Positions 1-7,205 of a DNA stretch of 64,000 bases are shown one piece after another. The position numbers and the translations under genes were made by a program. The stretch's first letter is position 1; each line of letters opens with the position of its first letter. The DNA comes from Flavobacteriales bacterium (lineage in GTDB: Bacteria; Bacteroidota; Bacteroidia; NS11-12g; UBA9320). The stretch spans positions 1 through 64,000 of the forward strand of contig JACJZV010000002.1 in the NCBI GenBank assembly GCA_020635395.1, read 5' to 3'. The notes beneath the pieces are model-generated. The model ran no database searches. It worked only from the letters and a program-made list of their open reading frames with translations, and had not been told where the DNA came from.

Positions 1-1326
1 CTAACCGCCAGCGAAGCCGACAAAATAACGCGTGACAAGGATTCCTTGTTTAAATATTTGTTAAAACTTCGCATTAATCAGGATATTTTGGGCGGATATT
101 CGGTGGATGATGAACTGACCTATTTAGCCACACAAAAAGTGCGTGAGGTAAACCAATTGCATGAAGAAAGAGACGAAATAAGATTCAAACTATGCGACAC
201 CTCTCACATGACGGCCTACGAACTCTACACCATGATGGTGTATGGCGAAGATGAGGTTTATACATCGAGTTTTCTTGGACTTTTTAACCGTATGATGCAA
301 CGTATGAAAGAAAAATCATCATACGAATTTTTGTATAATATGGGCAGAAACAAATACCGAACATTCATAAAAATGTGTGCCGCATACAATGTTTTGCCCG
401 AATTTTTATCAAAAATGAGCATTTGGGAAAGGCGGTCTCTTTTTAATTCGTTTATCGGTGGGTTAGACAAAGAGCTAAATCCGCTGGAACAAGCGGTGGC
501 CGTGGCCGACACCTATGGCAGTTTAAAAGATGATACCACTAAAAATATTTTTGAAACCGCTTTAAAGAAAGAATATCAAAATGTGCGTTGGACAAGTGTG
601 GAAGCTCAAAAACTCTATGGCCTATTGTTAGAACTACTCCACATAAACTCAGAATCTGAAAGCCTTAAAGAAGATTTGGACGGTTTGGTATCTATTGCCA
701 CAGAAAACTTGTTTAAAAAAGGAGAACACGTGCAACAACATTTCTTTTTTGATGATGAAGACGGCTGGGCCAGTTACGCATCGTTTGTTGGCACATTTCA
801 ACGACCCGGATGGCAAATATTAGACAAAGGTCATTATGTTATTATCCAATCTACTGCCGGGAAAAAAGTAAAAATTTATGCCAATAAGGCCAAAGACGAA
901 TATGATGGGCAGGATGATTTAGCCGCCTTGTTTAAAGAAACAAAACGCTACCCGGATGCCGTTATTCACAGAGGACACAGTTATTACGCCAACATTACTA
1001 TCGAGACCATTACGCCCAATGCGGACTTAGTAATTCTTGGCTCTTGCGGTGGGTATAACAACATTAGTAAGGTACTGGATTATGCTCCAAGTGCTCAAAT
1101 TATTTCGAGCAAACAGGTAGGAACTATGTATGTAAACAATGAATTGATTTTTACGATTTGCGAATACATTCGTACCGGAAAAGACTTAAACTGGGAAGTT
1201 TTGTGGCCAGAAGTGAAACGCAAAATTGGCTCAAACTCGGTGGTGCAAGAACGATTTGACGATTACCTTCCACCACACAAAAATATGGGGGCTATTTTGA
1301 TAAGAAATTATCGAAAATCACTTTAA
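1..1326 (+). CDS. Uncharacterised protein with caspase-like (clan CD) His/Cys pair, 5'-truncated
   Basis: The reading frame is open from base 1 to the TAA at 1324-1326, so the true start lies outside the window; the internal TTG at 46 is not a credible start. At least 441 residues remain. The N-terminal two thirds look alpha-helical and are not recognised. Near the C-terminus a His in a His-Arg-Gly-His-Ser stretch (codons 967-978) is followed about 23 residues later by Leu-Gly-Ser-Cys-Gly-Gly (Cys codon 1045-1047), each after a hydrophobic strand. That spacing and context resemble the catalytic His and Cys of clan CD peptidases (caspase, gingipain, CHAT). No signal peptide can be judged. The catalytic reading is inference; it could be a non-catalytic relative. 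Confidence 0.75.
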   Translation, partial: LTASEADKITRDKDSLFKYLLKLRINQDILGGYSVDDELTYLATQKVREVNQLHEERDEIRFKLCDTSHMTAYELYTMMVYGEDEVYTSSFLGLFNRMMQRMKEKSSYEFLYNMGRNKYRTFIKMCAAYNVLPEFLSKMSIWERRSLFNSFIGGLDKELNPLEQAVAVADTYGSLKDDTTKNIFETALKKEYQNVRWTSVEAQKLYGLLLELLHINSESESLKEDLDGLVSIATENLFKKGEHVQQHFFFDDEDGWASYASFVGTFQRPGWQILDKGHYVIIQSTAGKKVKIYANKAKDEYDGQDDLAALFKETKRYPDAVIHRGHSYYANITIETITPNADLVILGSCGGYNNISKVLDYAPSAQIISSKQVGTMYVNNELIFTICEYIRTGKDLNWEVLWPEVKRKIGSNSVVQERFDDYLPPHKNMGAILIRNYRKSL

Positions 1327-1395
1327 TTCACACAATTGTTCATAAACCGTTGACTTTATTTACACCGTAGAGACAATAGGTTAAAAGTATATCTT

Positions 1396-1403
1396 TACCT
1401 TTG
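1396..1403 (+). promoter_or_regulatory. Bacteroidota -7 box TACCTTTG before the WD40 gene
   Basis: TACCTTTG matches TAnnTTTG and ends 8 bases before the ATG at 1411. No clear TTG -33 element is seen at the usual 17-23 base spacing. Confidence 0.45.
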
Positions 1404-1410
1404 AAACGCT

Positions 1411-2607
1411 ATGTGTAGTATCATCAAAAAAACGCTCTCGTTGGGATTTGGGATATTAATTTTCTCTGTTTCCATGGCCGCCAAAGATTCTATTCCGCAA
1501 TACTTTGGCAATCATCAAGACGATTTAGAATCAATTGCCGTAAGTAAGAATATCGTTGCCACAGGCTCGTGGGATAAGAAAATTCAGCTTTTTAAATCAG
1601 ATTCTACCCACACCTATATTCAGGAACTTTCGGGTCATAATGCCGCTGTTTCGGCACTGCGTTTTACCTCTGATGGAAAAATGCTTGTATCAGGAGGGAA
1701 GGATTATAAAATTATTATTTGGAACACCGAAAACCCCGATAACGTTGAAAAAGTAAAAGAACTGAGCATGGTACACAATGCAGGTATAAACAGCATTGCA
1801 ACAGGTTCTTTAAAAGGTGTTATATACTCAGCCGGAGACGATGGAAGAATTGTTATCAGCTATTATGTAAAAGGCACCAGCCGATTCATCGACAACAAAA
1901 TACCTATAAATGAAATTGCTGTAAGCCCCAACAATCAATTGATTTACTGTGCCGACGAATCTGTAAATCTGAAGCAATACAACATGCTTGGCGGTTTACT
2001 TAGAGAGTTTAAAGGCCACACGGATGAAATAAATGCCGTGGCGTGTAGTAACGACAACCTTATGGTGGTGACCGGAAGTAGCGACAAAACAGCCATTATT
2101 TGGAATGTGAGTAATGGAAAACCTAAAAAAGTGCTTTCCGGACATGGTTGGAAGATTACTTCTGTAGCCTTTAGCCCCGACAATAAATACGTAATTACCG
2201 GAGGCACAGACGGGATGGTAAAAATATGGGATGCAAACAGCGGAGAAGAAGTGGAATCTTTCTTTGATGAAAAAATAAGAATCCGTCAATTAGATATTAG
2301 TTCTGATCTTACTAACATTTATGCTGCCGTGCAACTAAATACCGAAGTGCAACAGGTTTCGTATAAAGCCATCGTTTGGAATACCGGAATGAACATTAAA
2401 CCAGCCGTAACCGCTCTGCCGAATACATCAACAAACGGAAATACAATCCGAAACGGAAATACTCAAAACAAAGAAACCAACAATGCCACTTCTAAAACTA
2501 CCTCCGAACCATCCAAACCTTCCCCATCAAAAAATGGAACTACAAATGGTAGCAAAGAAGTATTTTCGCGGGGTGACGAAGTGAAAATATCGATAGAAGA
2601 TGAGTAG
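1411..2607 (+). CDS. Exported WD40-repeat beta-propeller protein
   Basis: A 398-residue protein with an N-terminal signal peptide (about residues 1-23, ending near Ala-Ala-Lys). About six WD40-type blades follow between residues 30 and 310, seen as recurring G-H ... D-K-T-x-I-I-W units such as SGHNAAVSALRF, TGSSDKTAIIWN and TGGTDGMVKIWD. The C-terminal 70 residues are a low-complexity Asn/Thr/Ser/Lys/Pro tail. WD40 propellers are protein-binding scaffolds; the signal peptide places this one in the periplasm or on the surface. Its last 8 bases overlap the start of the RidA-family gene, which suggests co-transcription although the functions look unrelated. The partner is unknown. Confidence 0.85.
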   Translation: MCSIIKKTLSLGFGILIFSVSMAAKDSIPQYFGNHQDDLESIAVSKNIVATGSWDKKIQLFKSDSTHTYIQELSGHNAAVSALRFTSDGKMLVSGGKDYKIIIWNTENPDNVEKVKELSMVHNAGINSIATGSLKGVIYSAGDDGRIVISYYVKGTSRFIDNKIPINEIAVSPNNQLIYCADESVNLKQYNMLGGLLREFKGHTDEINAVACSNDNLMVVTGSSDKTAIIWNVSNGKPKKVLSGHGWKITSVAFSPDNKYVITGGTDGMVKIWDANSGEEVESFFDEKIRIRQLDISSDLTNIYAAVQLNTEVQQVSYKAIVWNTGMNIKPAVTALPNTSTNGNTIRNGNTQNKETNNATSKTTSEPSKPSPSKNGTTNGSKEVFSRGDEVKISIEDE

Positions 2608-3016
2608 CGAAAAATTTGATTCTGGAAAAGCCCCCGAACCGGTTGGTTTATATCCGCATGCCCGAAAAGTGGGCAACCTATTGTTTTTGAGCGGGGTTGG
2701 CCCAAGAGAGCGGGGAACCAAAAAAATACCCGGTGTTGAATTGGACGAGAATGGAAAAATAATTTCCTACGACATTGAGACTCAATGTCACTCTGTATTT
2801 AGAAACATTCGATACATATTGGAAGATTCCGGCAGCAGTTGGGATAACATTGTGGATGTAACCGTTTTTTTAACCAACATGAAAGATGACTTTGCCACAT
2901 ACAATCGATTGTATGCCGAATACTTTAAAGACAATCAACCATGCCGCACCACGCTGGAAATCAATTGCTTGCCCACACCTATAGCCATTGAGCTAAAAGT
3001 GATAGCGACCATTTAA
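2600..3016 (+). CDS. RidA/YjgF family protein, 2-aminomuconate deaminase-like
   Basis: A 138-residue protein of normal length for the Rid (YjgF/YER057c/UK114) family, which hydrolyses reactive enamine/imine intermediates. Seen are the early strand ending LLFLSGVGPR, the D-N-I-V-D-V-T-V-F-L core and the C-terminal motif in which Arg of QPCRTTLEI would bind the substrate carboxylate. The insert after the first strand (RGTKKIPG) and the R-N-I-R-Y-I-L-E helix recall the 2-aminomuconate deaminase branch rather than housekeeping RidA; that sub-assignment is from memory. No kynurenine-pathway neighbour is present. ATG at 2600 overlaps the upstream WD40 gene by 8 bases. Confidence 0.88.
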   Translation: MSSEKFDSGKAPEPVGLYPHARKVGNLLFLSGVGPRERGTKKIPGVELDENGKIISYDIETQCHSVFRNIRYILEDSGSSWDNIVDVTVFLTNMKDDFATYNRLYAEYFKDNQPCRTTLEINCLPTPIAIELKVIATI

Positions 3017-3024
3017 TTGCCCTA

Positions 3025-4404
3025 TTACCAATCTACTTTTTGGTAATCCTTATAAAGACACCCAAACTCAGGTGTTTCATTTAAAATCTGCACAATATTG
3101 TGCATTATTCTTGATGCTCCATCCACTGGGTCTAAGGGGGGAATTTGTAATTTCTCGAACTGGTCATTTCTTCGGGCCTCAGATGCTCCGGTTGAAATCC
3201 AGCCAACGTCAACCGAATTCATAAAAATATTGTACCCAGCCAAATCAGAGGCAGATGTTTTGGTAAGCATATTCAAAGCCGCTTTAGTCATGTTTGTATG
3301 AGGATGAAATACCGTTTTGTTTTTATAACTGAACTGCCCTTCTGACGAAGTTACATTCACGATAATTTTAGGTTGATGAGGCAGTTTTATCATTAACGGT
3401 TTTAATTCCGACACAAGCAAGTATGGCGAAATTTGGTTGATCAGATTTACTTCAAGCAGTTCTTCCAATTCAATTTCACCTAATTTGGAGTTCCAGCTAT
3501 TCTTTGTCCGATAATCTATGGGCTGACCAAATCTGTTTTTGGTTTGGGGAAAATTCTCCAACTCCGGCAAAAACTTATTTGCCTCCTTTTGAATTGGTGT
3601 AGAATTGGCTACTACCATAATGGTTGCAGCCTCTATATTTTTAACTTCTTTTGATATGAGTCCGGAATAGTATTCAATGGGATATTTGATGGTTTGAGCC
3701 GCATTGTTGATGAGTATATCCAAACACTCCAATTGATTTTTGCAAAATTCAACAAAGTCATACACAGCCTTCAAATTCCTCAAATCTAAACCATAAATAA
3801 TCAAACGGTCTTTCCAGACCGCAAAGTCCGATTCTTTAGAAAACTCACTCCAAGCTGCTCCCGGAAAACGGGTGGTAACCACAACCCGAGCATTGCACCG
3901 AAGCAACCTCAAAGCCGTTGCAAATCCAACCTTTATTCTCCCACCTGTAACAATGGCCGTTTTACCTGACAACTCGATGCCCAACGAGCGGTTTGCATAG
4001 TTTAGGGTTGCACATTCCAGACACAGTTTATGGTAAAAAAAGTGCAACTGATTGTACAAATTGTGGCAGATATAGCAGCGTTTCGGATTCTTTAGTTCCG
4101 TAAAGATTATGTGTCTGGAATCATCGCTATGGGTAAAATAAGAAGCGTTATTTTTTGCGTTGGTAATGATTGTAGTTGATGAAATTAGCTCATTATCAAT
4201 TTTCTTCGGATTTATCCACTCTTTATCAAGGTTTATGGTTTTTTGCTTTGCCAATTGCTTTTTGGCCTTTTTAGAAATTTTTGAAATTATATTTTTAAAA
4301 CGATCATTATCAGGATTATTTAAGGGGTCTTCCACTAAAGATTCCAGCACTTTCATGCATGCATCCCATTCTTCCTGACTGAATTTTATTATTTGATTAT
4401 CCAT
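3025..4404 (-). CDS. SDR-fold oxidoreductase-like protein with N-terminal zinc ribbon
   Basis: A 459-residue protein. Residues 1-100 are helical and lysine-rich. Residues 110-131 carry two CxxC pairs (Cys110, 113, 128, 131) expected to bind zinc. A Rossmann domain starts near residue 147 with TGGRIKVGFA as the nucleotide-binding turn, NNAAQ at 233-237 and a VNVTSSEG strand at 349-356 carrying the usual SDR serine. Where classical SDRs have YxxxK, this protein has HPHTNMTK, so Thr370 stands in for Tyr and Lys374 is kept. I recall the same HPHTN motif in a small SDR family shared by bacteria and plants, so this is a family trait rather than decay. Substrate unknown. Only 18 bases separate it from the upstream tRNA-like element on the same strand. 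Confidence 0.82.
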   Translation of the reverse strand: MDNQIIKFSQEEWDACMKVLESLVEDPLNNPDNDRFKNIISKISKKAKKQLAKQKTINLDKEWINPKKIDNELISSTTIITNAKNNASYFTHSDDSRHIIFTELKNPKRCYICHNLYNQLHFFYHKLCLECATLNYANRSLGIELSGKTAIVTGGRIKVGFATALRLLRCNARVVVTTRFPGAAWSEFSKESDFAVWKDRLIIYGLDLRNLKAVYDFVEFCKNQLECLDILINNAAQTIKYPIEYYSGLISKEVKNIEAATIMVVANSTPIQKEANKFLPELENFPQTKNRFGQPIDYRTKNSWNSKLGEIELEELLEVNLINQISPYLLVSELKPLMIKLPHQPKIIVNVTSSEGQFSYKNKTVFHPHTNMTKAALNMLTKTSASDLAGYNIFMNSVDVGWISTGASEARRNDQFEKLQIPPLDPVDGASRIMHNIVQILNETPEFGCLYKDYQKVDW

Positions 4405-4422
4405 TGTTGATCAAAAAATGAG

Positions 4423-4492
4423 GATACCTGCAAGAATCGAACTTGCTTTTCAGGTTTGTTCACCAGTTTCCTGACCATTAGAAGAAGGTATC
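4423..4492 (-). tRNA. tRNA-like element 1 (non-canonical anticodon arm)
   Basis: Read on the minus strand, bases 4492 to 4423 fold as a tRNA. The acceptor GATACCT/AGGTATC has seven pairs and extends outward to nine perfect pairs. The D arm is TTCT/AGGA with a TGG-containing loop. The T arm GCAAG/CTTGC has the canonical TTCGATT loop. The anticodon arm is wrong for an ordinary tRNA: CTGGT/ACCTG contains a T-T mismatch and encloses only six bases (GAACAA), so no anticodon can be assigned. No CCA is encoded. It may be a decayed Arg/Glu-type tRNA or a functional tRNA-like RNA. Confidence 0.55.
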
Positions 4493-4499
4493 CTCTAAT

Positions 4500-4573
4500 T
4501 ATCGCAGTAGGACTCGAACCCACGACCTCCCGCAGTGCACGTCGGGTAATCTTACCAACTGATATACACGATA
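4500..4573 (-). tRNA. tRNA-like element 2 (Ala-like, oversized anticodon loop)
   Basis: Minus strand 4573 to 4500 folds with acceptor TATCGTG/TGCGATA (two G-T pairs), extendable by three further A-T pairs on the outside. It has T8-A9, a D arm with AGTTGGTAA loop, and T arm GTGGG/CCTAC with TTCGAGT loop. The variable loop AGGTC is standard. The anticodon stem CCCG/CGGG is followed by an A-G mismatch and a loop of eight bases (CGTGCACT) instead of seven. The loop resembles that of tRNA-Ala(TGC) with T33 changed to G and one extra base. It lies 7 bases upstream of element 1 on the same strand. Confidence 0.55.
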
Positions 4574-4666
4574 ATTAGCTCGAATTAAAACAAATTATCC
4601 CGCATTAAAAATTTTTTTGCTATGAATTAGGCGAGGTGCCACAGAACGAAACATTCCGCAATTTTT

Positions 4667-5353
4667 TTGATAGCATTTTTAATAAAATTTCAATTGATTT
4701 GTAGAACAACAAAAAAAGTGAGCCAACAATTGTTTTATAGAGCCATTACAGAACTTCGCCGAGATGGTAGTTTGGTTCTTTACCAGAACATTTTTTTTAT
4801 TGCCGGTGCTGAAGAAACCGAGGTTGCACTTTTTTTAGAAAATGAATATCAGCTTGAAACAAATGGCTACCTGCTCGATGTTCCACCTTTTGATGCCAAA
4901 GCTGCGCTATGGGCCGCACGCCTGATTTATCATGCTGCCCAATTTATTTTATACAGAGCAAACAGCATTGCAAGCATTGACGAATTCATTGTTGATTATG
5001 AAGCCGAGCCCAACGCCTCATCAGTTTTAAGTGCTGACCTTTGTTTACGCTTTATGCCAATGCTTGTTGAAAGTCTTAGAAAAATTGAACCATCAGACCC
5101 GCTTATCGACAAACTATATCAAATAATGAGAAAGTGGCACTTTTCTGGAATAGCCATAACAAAACTATTTGATAATCAGGAAATTGACTTTAATCTCTAT
5201 GTTAAAAATGCACATCTTTCGAGAGAATACATTAATCGAATTGTTACATTTAGAAATGTAAATCTGGCTCGACATCCAGCATGGCACACTGCCGCAAAAG
5301 ATGCCATGGGCTTATACCAAGAAACCTTTTGGCCAAATCTAATCAACGTATAG
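4667..5353 (+). CDS. Probable accessory (bpX-type) protein of the MoxR-vWA-propeller system
   Basis: The longest frame starts at TTG 4667 and gives 228 residues; GTG 4718 is an equally plausible start because no ATG is available before residue 100. The protein is soluble and mostly helical, with a recurring A-A-L-W-A-A-R-L-I-Y-H-A-A-Q-F pattern in the middle and a Trp/His-rich C-terminus (RHPAWHTAAKDA). It has no known catalytic motif. It is placed first in a co-directional cluster with a MoxR ATPase 17 bases downstream. By position and composition I take it as one of the small bpX accessory domains of MoxR-vWA-beta-propeller ternary systems (perhaps bpX4); the subtype is from memory and tentative. 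Confidence 0.7.
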   Translation: MIAFLIKFQLICRTTKKVSQQLFYRAITELRRDGSLVLYQNIFFIAGAEETEVALFLENEYQLETNGYLLDVPPFDAKAALWAARLIYHAAQFILYRANSIASIDEFIVDYEAEPNASSVLSADLCLRFMPMLVESLRKIEPSDPLIDKLYQIMRKWHFSGIAITKLFDNQEIDFNLYVKNAHLSREYINRIVTFRNVNLARHPAWHTAAKDAMGLYQETFWPNLINV

Positions 5354-5370
5354 CTTTATTCTGAAAAAAA

Positions 5371-6510
5371 ATGGGGAACAGTCAAAATTTAATTAAACTT
5401 CAGGAGGTTTTAAACTACCTAAAAAACTCTTTTGTTGGCAAAAATGAAATTATAGATATACTAGGTATTAGCCTAATAGCTCGGGAGAATGCCTTTTTAT
5501 TTGGCCCTCCAGGAACGGCAAAATCGGCCATTGTGCGTATGCTTTCCGCGTGTATTGAAAAGGGCAAAAACTTTGAATATCTGCTTACGCGGTTTACCGA
5601 ACCCAACGAAATTTTTGGCCCGTTCGACATACGTAAACTTAAAGATGGCGAATTGGTAACAAACACCGACGGCATGATGCCCGAAGCCTCCATGGTGTTT
5701 TTGGACGAAATATTTAATGCCAACAGTGCCATATTAAATAGTTTGCTGACCTCTCTAAATGAGCGAACTTTTAGAAGAGGCAAAGAAACCCTAAAGCTGC
5801 CCACTTTGATGTTTGTGAGTGCGAGCAACTTGCTCCCGGAAGATGAGGCATTAGCGGCCTTGCTGGATAGGTTTTTGATGCGGGTAAGATGCGACTATGT
5901 GGACACAGACCTTATTGGCGAAGTTTTATTAAAAGGCAGATCGTTGGAAAAATCTACCCAAACCGATATGCCAACCATAACACCAAACGAAATTATGGAA
6001 CTGCAAAGTCATTGTCTTAAAATTGACCTATCATTAATTACGGAGACTTATGTAGAACTCATTCATCGACTTAGAAATGCCGGAGTAAAAGTATCCGACC
6101 GCAGAGCCGTGAAATTGCAGAATCTCATTGCATCAAGTGCACTTATTTGTGGCCGCGACCAAGCTGAGATTTCTGATTTGTGGGTTTTGAAATACATTTG
6201 GGATACAGAAGAGCAAATTGAAATTTTGGCGGGAATTGTTAATCAAATACTGGAAAAATCGTCATCAGAAAAAGCACACCCACAATCTAAATTAAACACG
6301 CTGCCGGATGCTGAGGAATTAGCTTCTGATATTGACAAACTGCTATACAACTGGCAAAACGACAAACTTTCGCTGGATGAACAAAACACGATGAAAGACA
6401 AACTTCGTTATTTACAATCGAGGGTAAACTGGGTAAGCAACAAAGAGCATCGCACCTTTTTGCAGGAAAAAGTGGATTTGCTATGGAGCAATATGCTTAA
6501 ATCGGTATGA
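5371..6510 (+). CDS. MoxR-family AAA+ ATPase of a ternary conflict-type system
   Basis: A 379-residue MoxR/RavA-type AAA+ ATPase. Walker A is GPPGTAKS (residues 45-52), Walker B is MVFLDE (108-113), followed by FNANSAILNSLLTSLNER, a very typical MoxR stretch, and sensor 1 is FVSASN (148-153). The LLDRF segment supplies the arginine-finger region, and the C-terminal 80 residues form a charged helical tail. MoxR ATPases act as hexameric remodelling motors on vWA-domain partners. The ATG is clear. The stop codon overlaps the next start (ATGA at 6507-6510), which implies translational coupling to the bpX-type partners. Confidence 0.93.
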   Translation: MGNSQNLIKLQEVLNYLKNSFVGKNEIIDILGISLIARENAFLFGPPGTAKSAIVRMLSACIEKGKNFEYLLTRFTEPNEIFGPFDIRKLKDGELVTNTDGMMPEASMVFLDEIFNANSAILNSLLTSLNERTFRRGKETLKLPTLMFVSASNLLPEDEALAALLDRFLMRVRCDYVDTDLIGEVLLKGRSLEKSTQTDMPTITPNEIMELQSHCLKIDLSLITETYVELIHRLRNAGVKVSDRRAVKLQNLIASSALICGRDQAEISDLWVLKYIWDTEEQIEILAGIVNQILEKSSSEKAHPQSKLNTLPDAEELASDIDKLLYNWQNDKLSLDEQNTMKDKLRYLQSRVNWVSNKEHRTFLQEKVDLLWSNMLKSV

Positions 6511-7205
6511 GTTTTTTCATTCAGATACGAAATTATGAAAAGGAAAGTCTCTACTTTTTGAGAGAATATCCGTTTCTCAGAGTTGCCACCGATGCAGAAA
6601 ACCTGTGGCTTGCTGACTTTGATGAAAACTTCATTAAACTTCCTCAGATTATTGCCATTAAAAATTTGGTTATTTATAGGGAAGAGGCAAACATTCTGTT
6701 TCCTATAAACAGCAGATTACCGGCTGGCAAAGTGCCCGAGGTTTTGTGGACTCCAATAGCTCATTTTTTGCCTGTTACAAAGCCAAAATACAACCACAAT
6801 TTCTTCGGCATTCATGATAGACTATCAATAAATTTGACACCCTACGACACGCCACAACCCATTCAAGCAATTCTTTCTCCATTAAATTTACTCAAAGACT
6901 ATATAACTGGAGTACCCAGATTTAGATATGGCCACCTTAAATGGGTACAAATTGGTGAAGAAGCATTGGTTTTTGGTAGTCCTTCGGCCAGTATGCAGGG
7001 CAAAAGCTACTGGCAACTTGGGTTTCATTTGCTGCCGGAAGGTTATCATTTTGAATTCCCTCTTTTAGCAGATACAATCCGCAAGGTTTTTCGCAAATCA
7101 AAGGATTCGATGTTGTTATGGGAGTTAGATGGCAGTCATACCGCCATTCCATTCGACTATTTTACCCACCTTGCCCCAGATTCATTTGCAGAATTAATAA
7201 GATGA
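6507..7205 (+). CDS. Probable accessory (bpX-type) protein of the ternary system
   Basis: A 232-residue soluble protein with no transmembrane segment and no catalytic signature that I recognise. It is beta-rich with an N-terminal module (FIQIRNYEKESLYFLREYPF) and a central LPAGKVPEVLWTPIAHFLPV segment typical of small scaffold domains in these loci. It overlaps both neighbours by four bases (ATGA at each junction), so its stoichiometry is probably tied to the MoxR ATPase and the vWA-like protein. I assign it to the bpX group only from this context; the subtype is not determined. Confidence 0.75.
   Translation: MSFFIQIRNYEKESLYFLREYPFLRVATDAENLWLADFDENFIKLPQIIAIKNLVIYREEANILFPINSRLPAGKVPEVLWTPIAHFLPVTKPKYNHNFFGIHDRLSINLTPYDTPQPIQAILSPLNLLKDYITGVPRFRYGHLKWVQIGEEALVFGSPSASMQGKSYWQLGFHLLPEGYHFEFPLLADTIRKVFRKSKDSMLLWELDGSHTAIPFDYFTHLAPDSFAELIR

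Noticed and set aside
7118..7201. Earlier start for the vWA-like gene
   Set aside because: It lies within the upstream coding sequence; ATG 7202 overlaps the stop in the usual ATGA manner.
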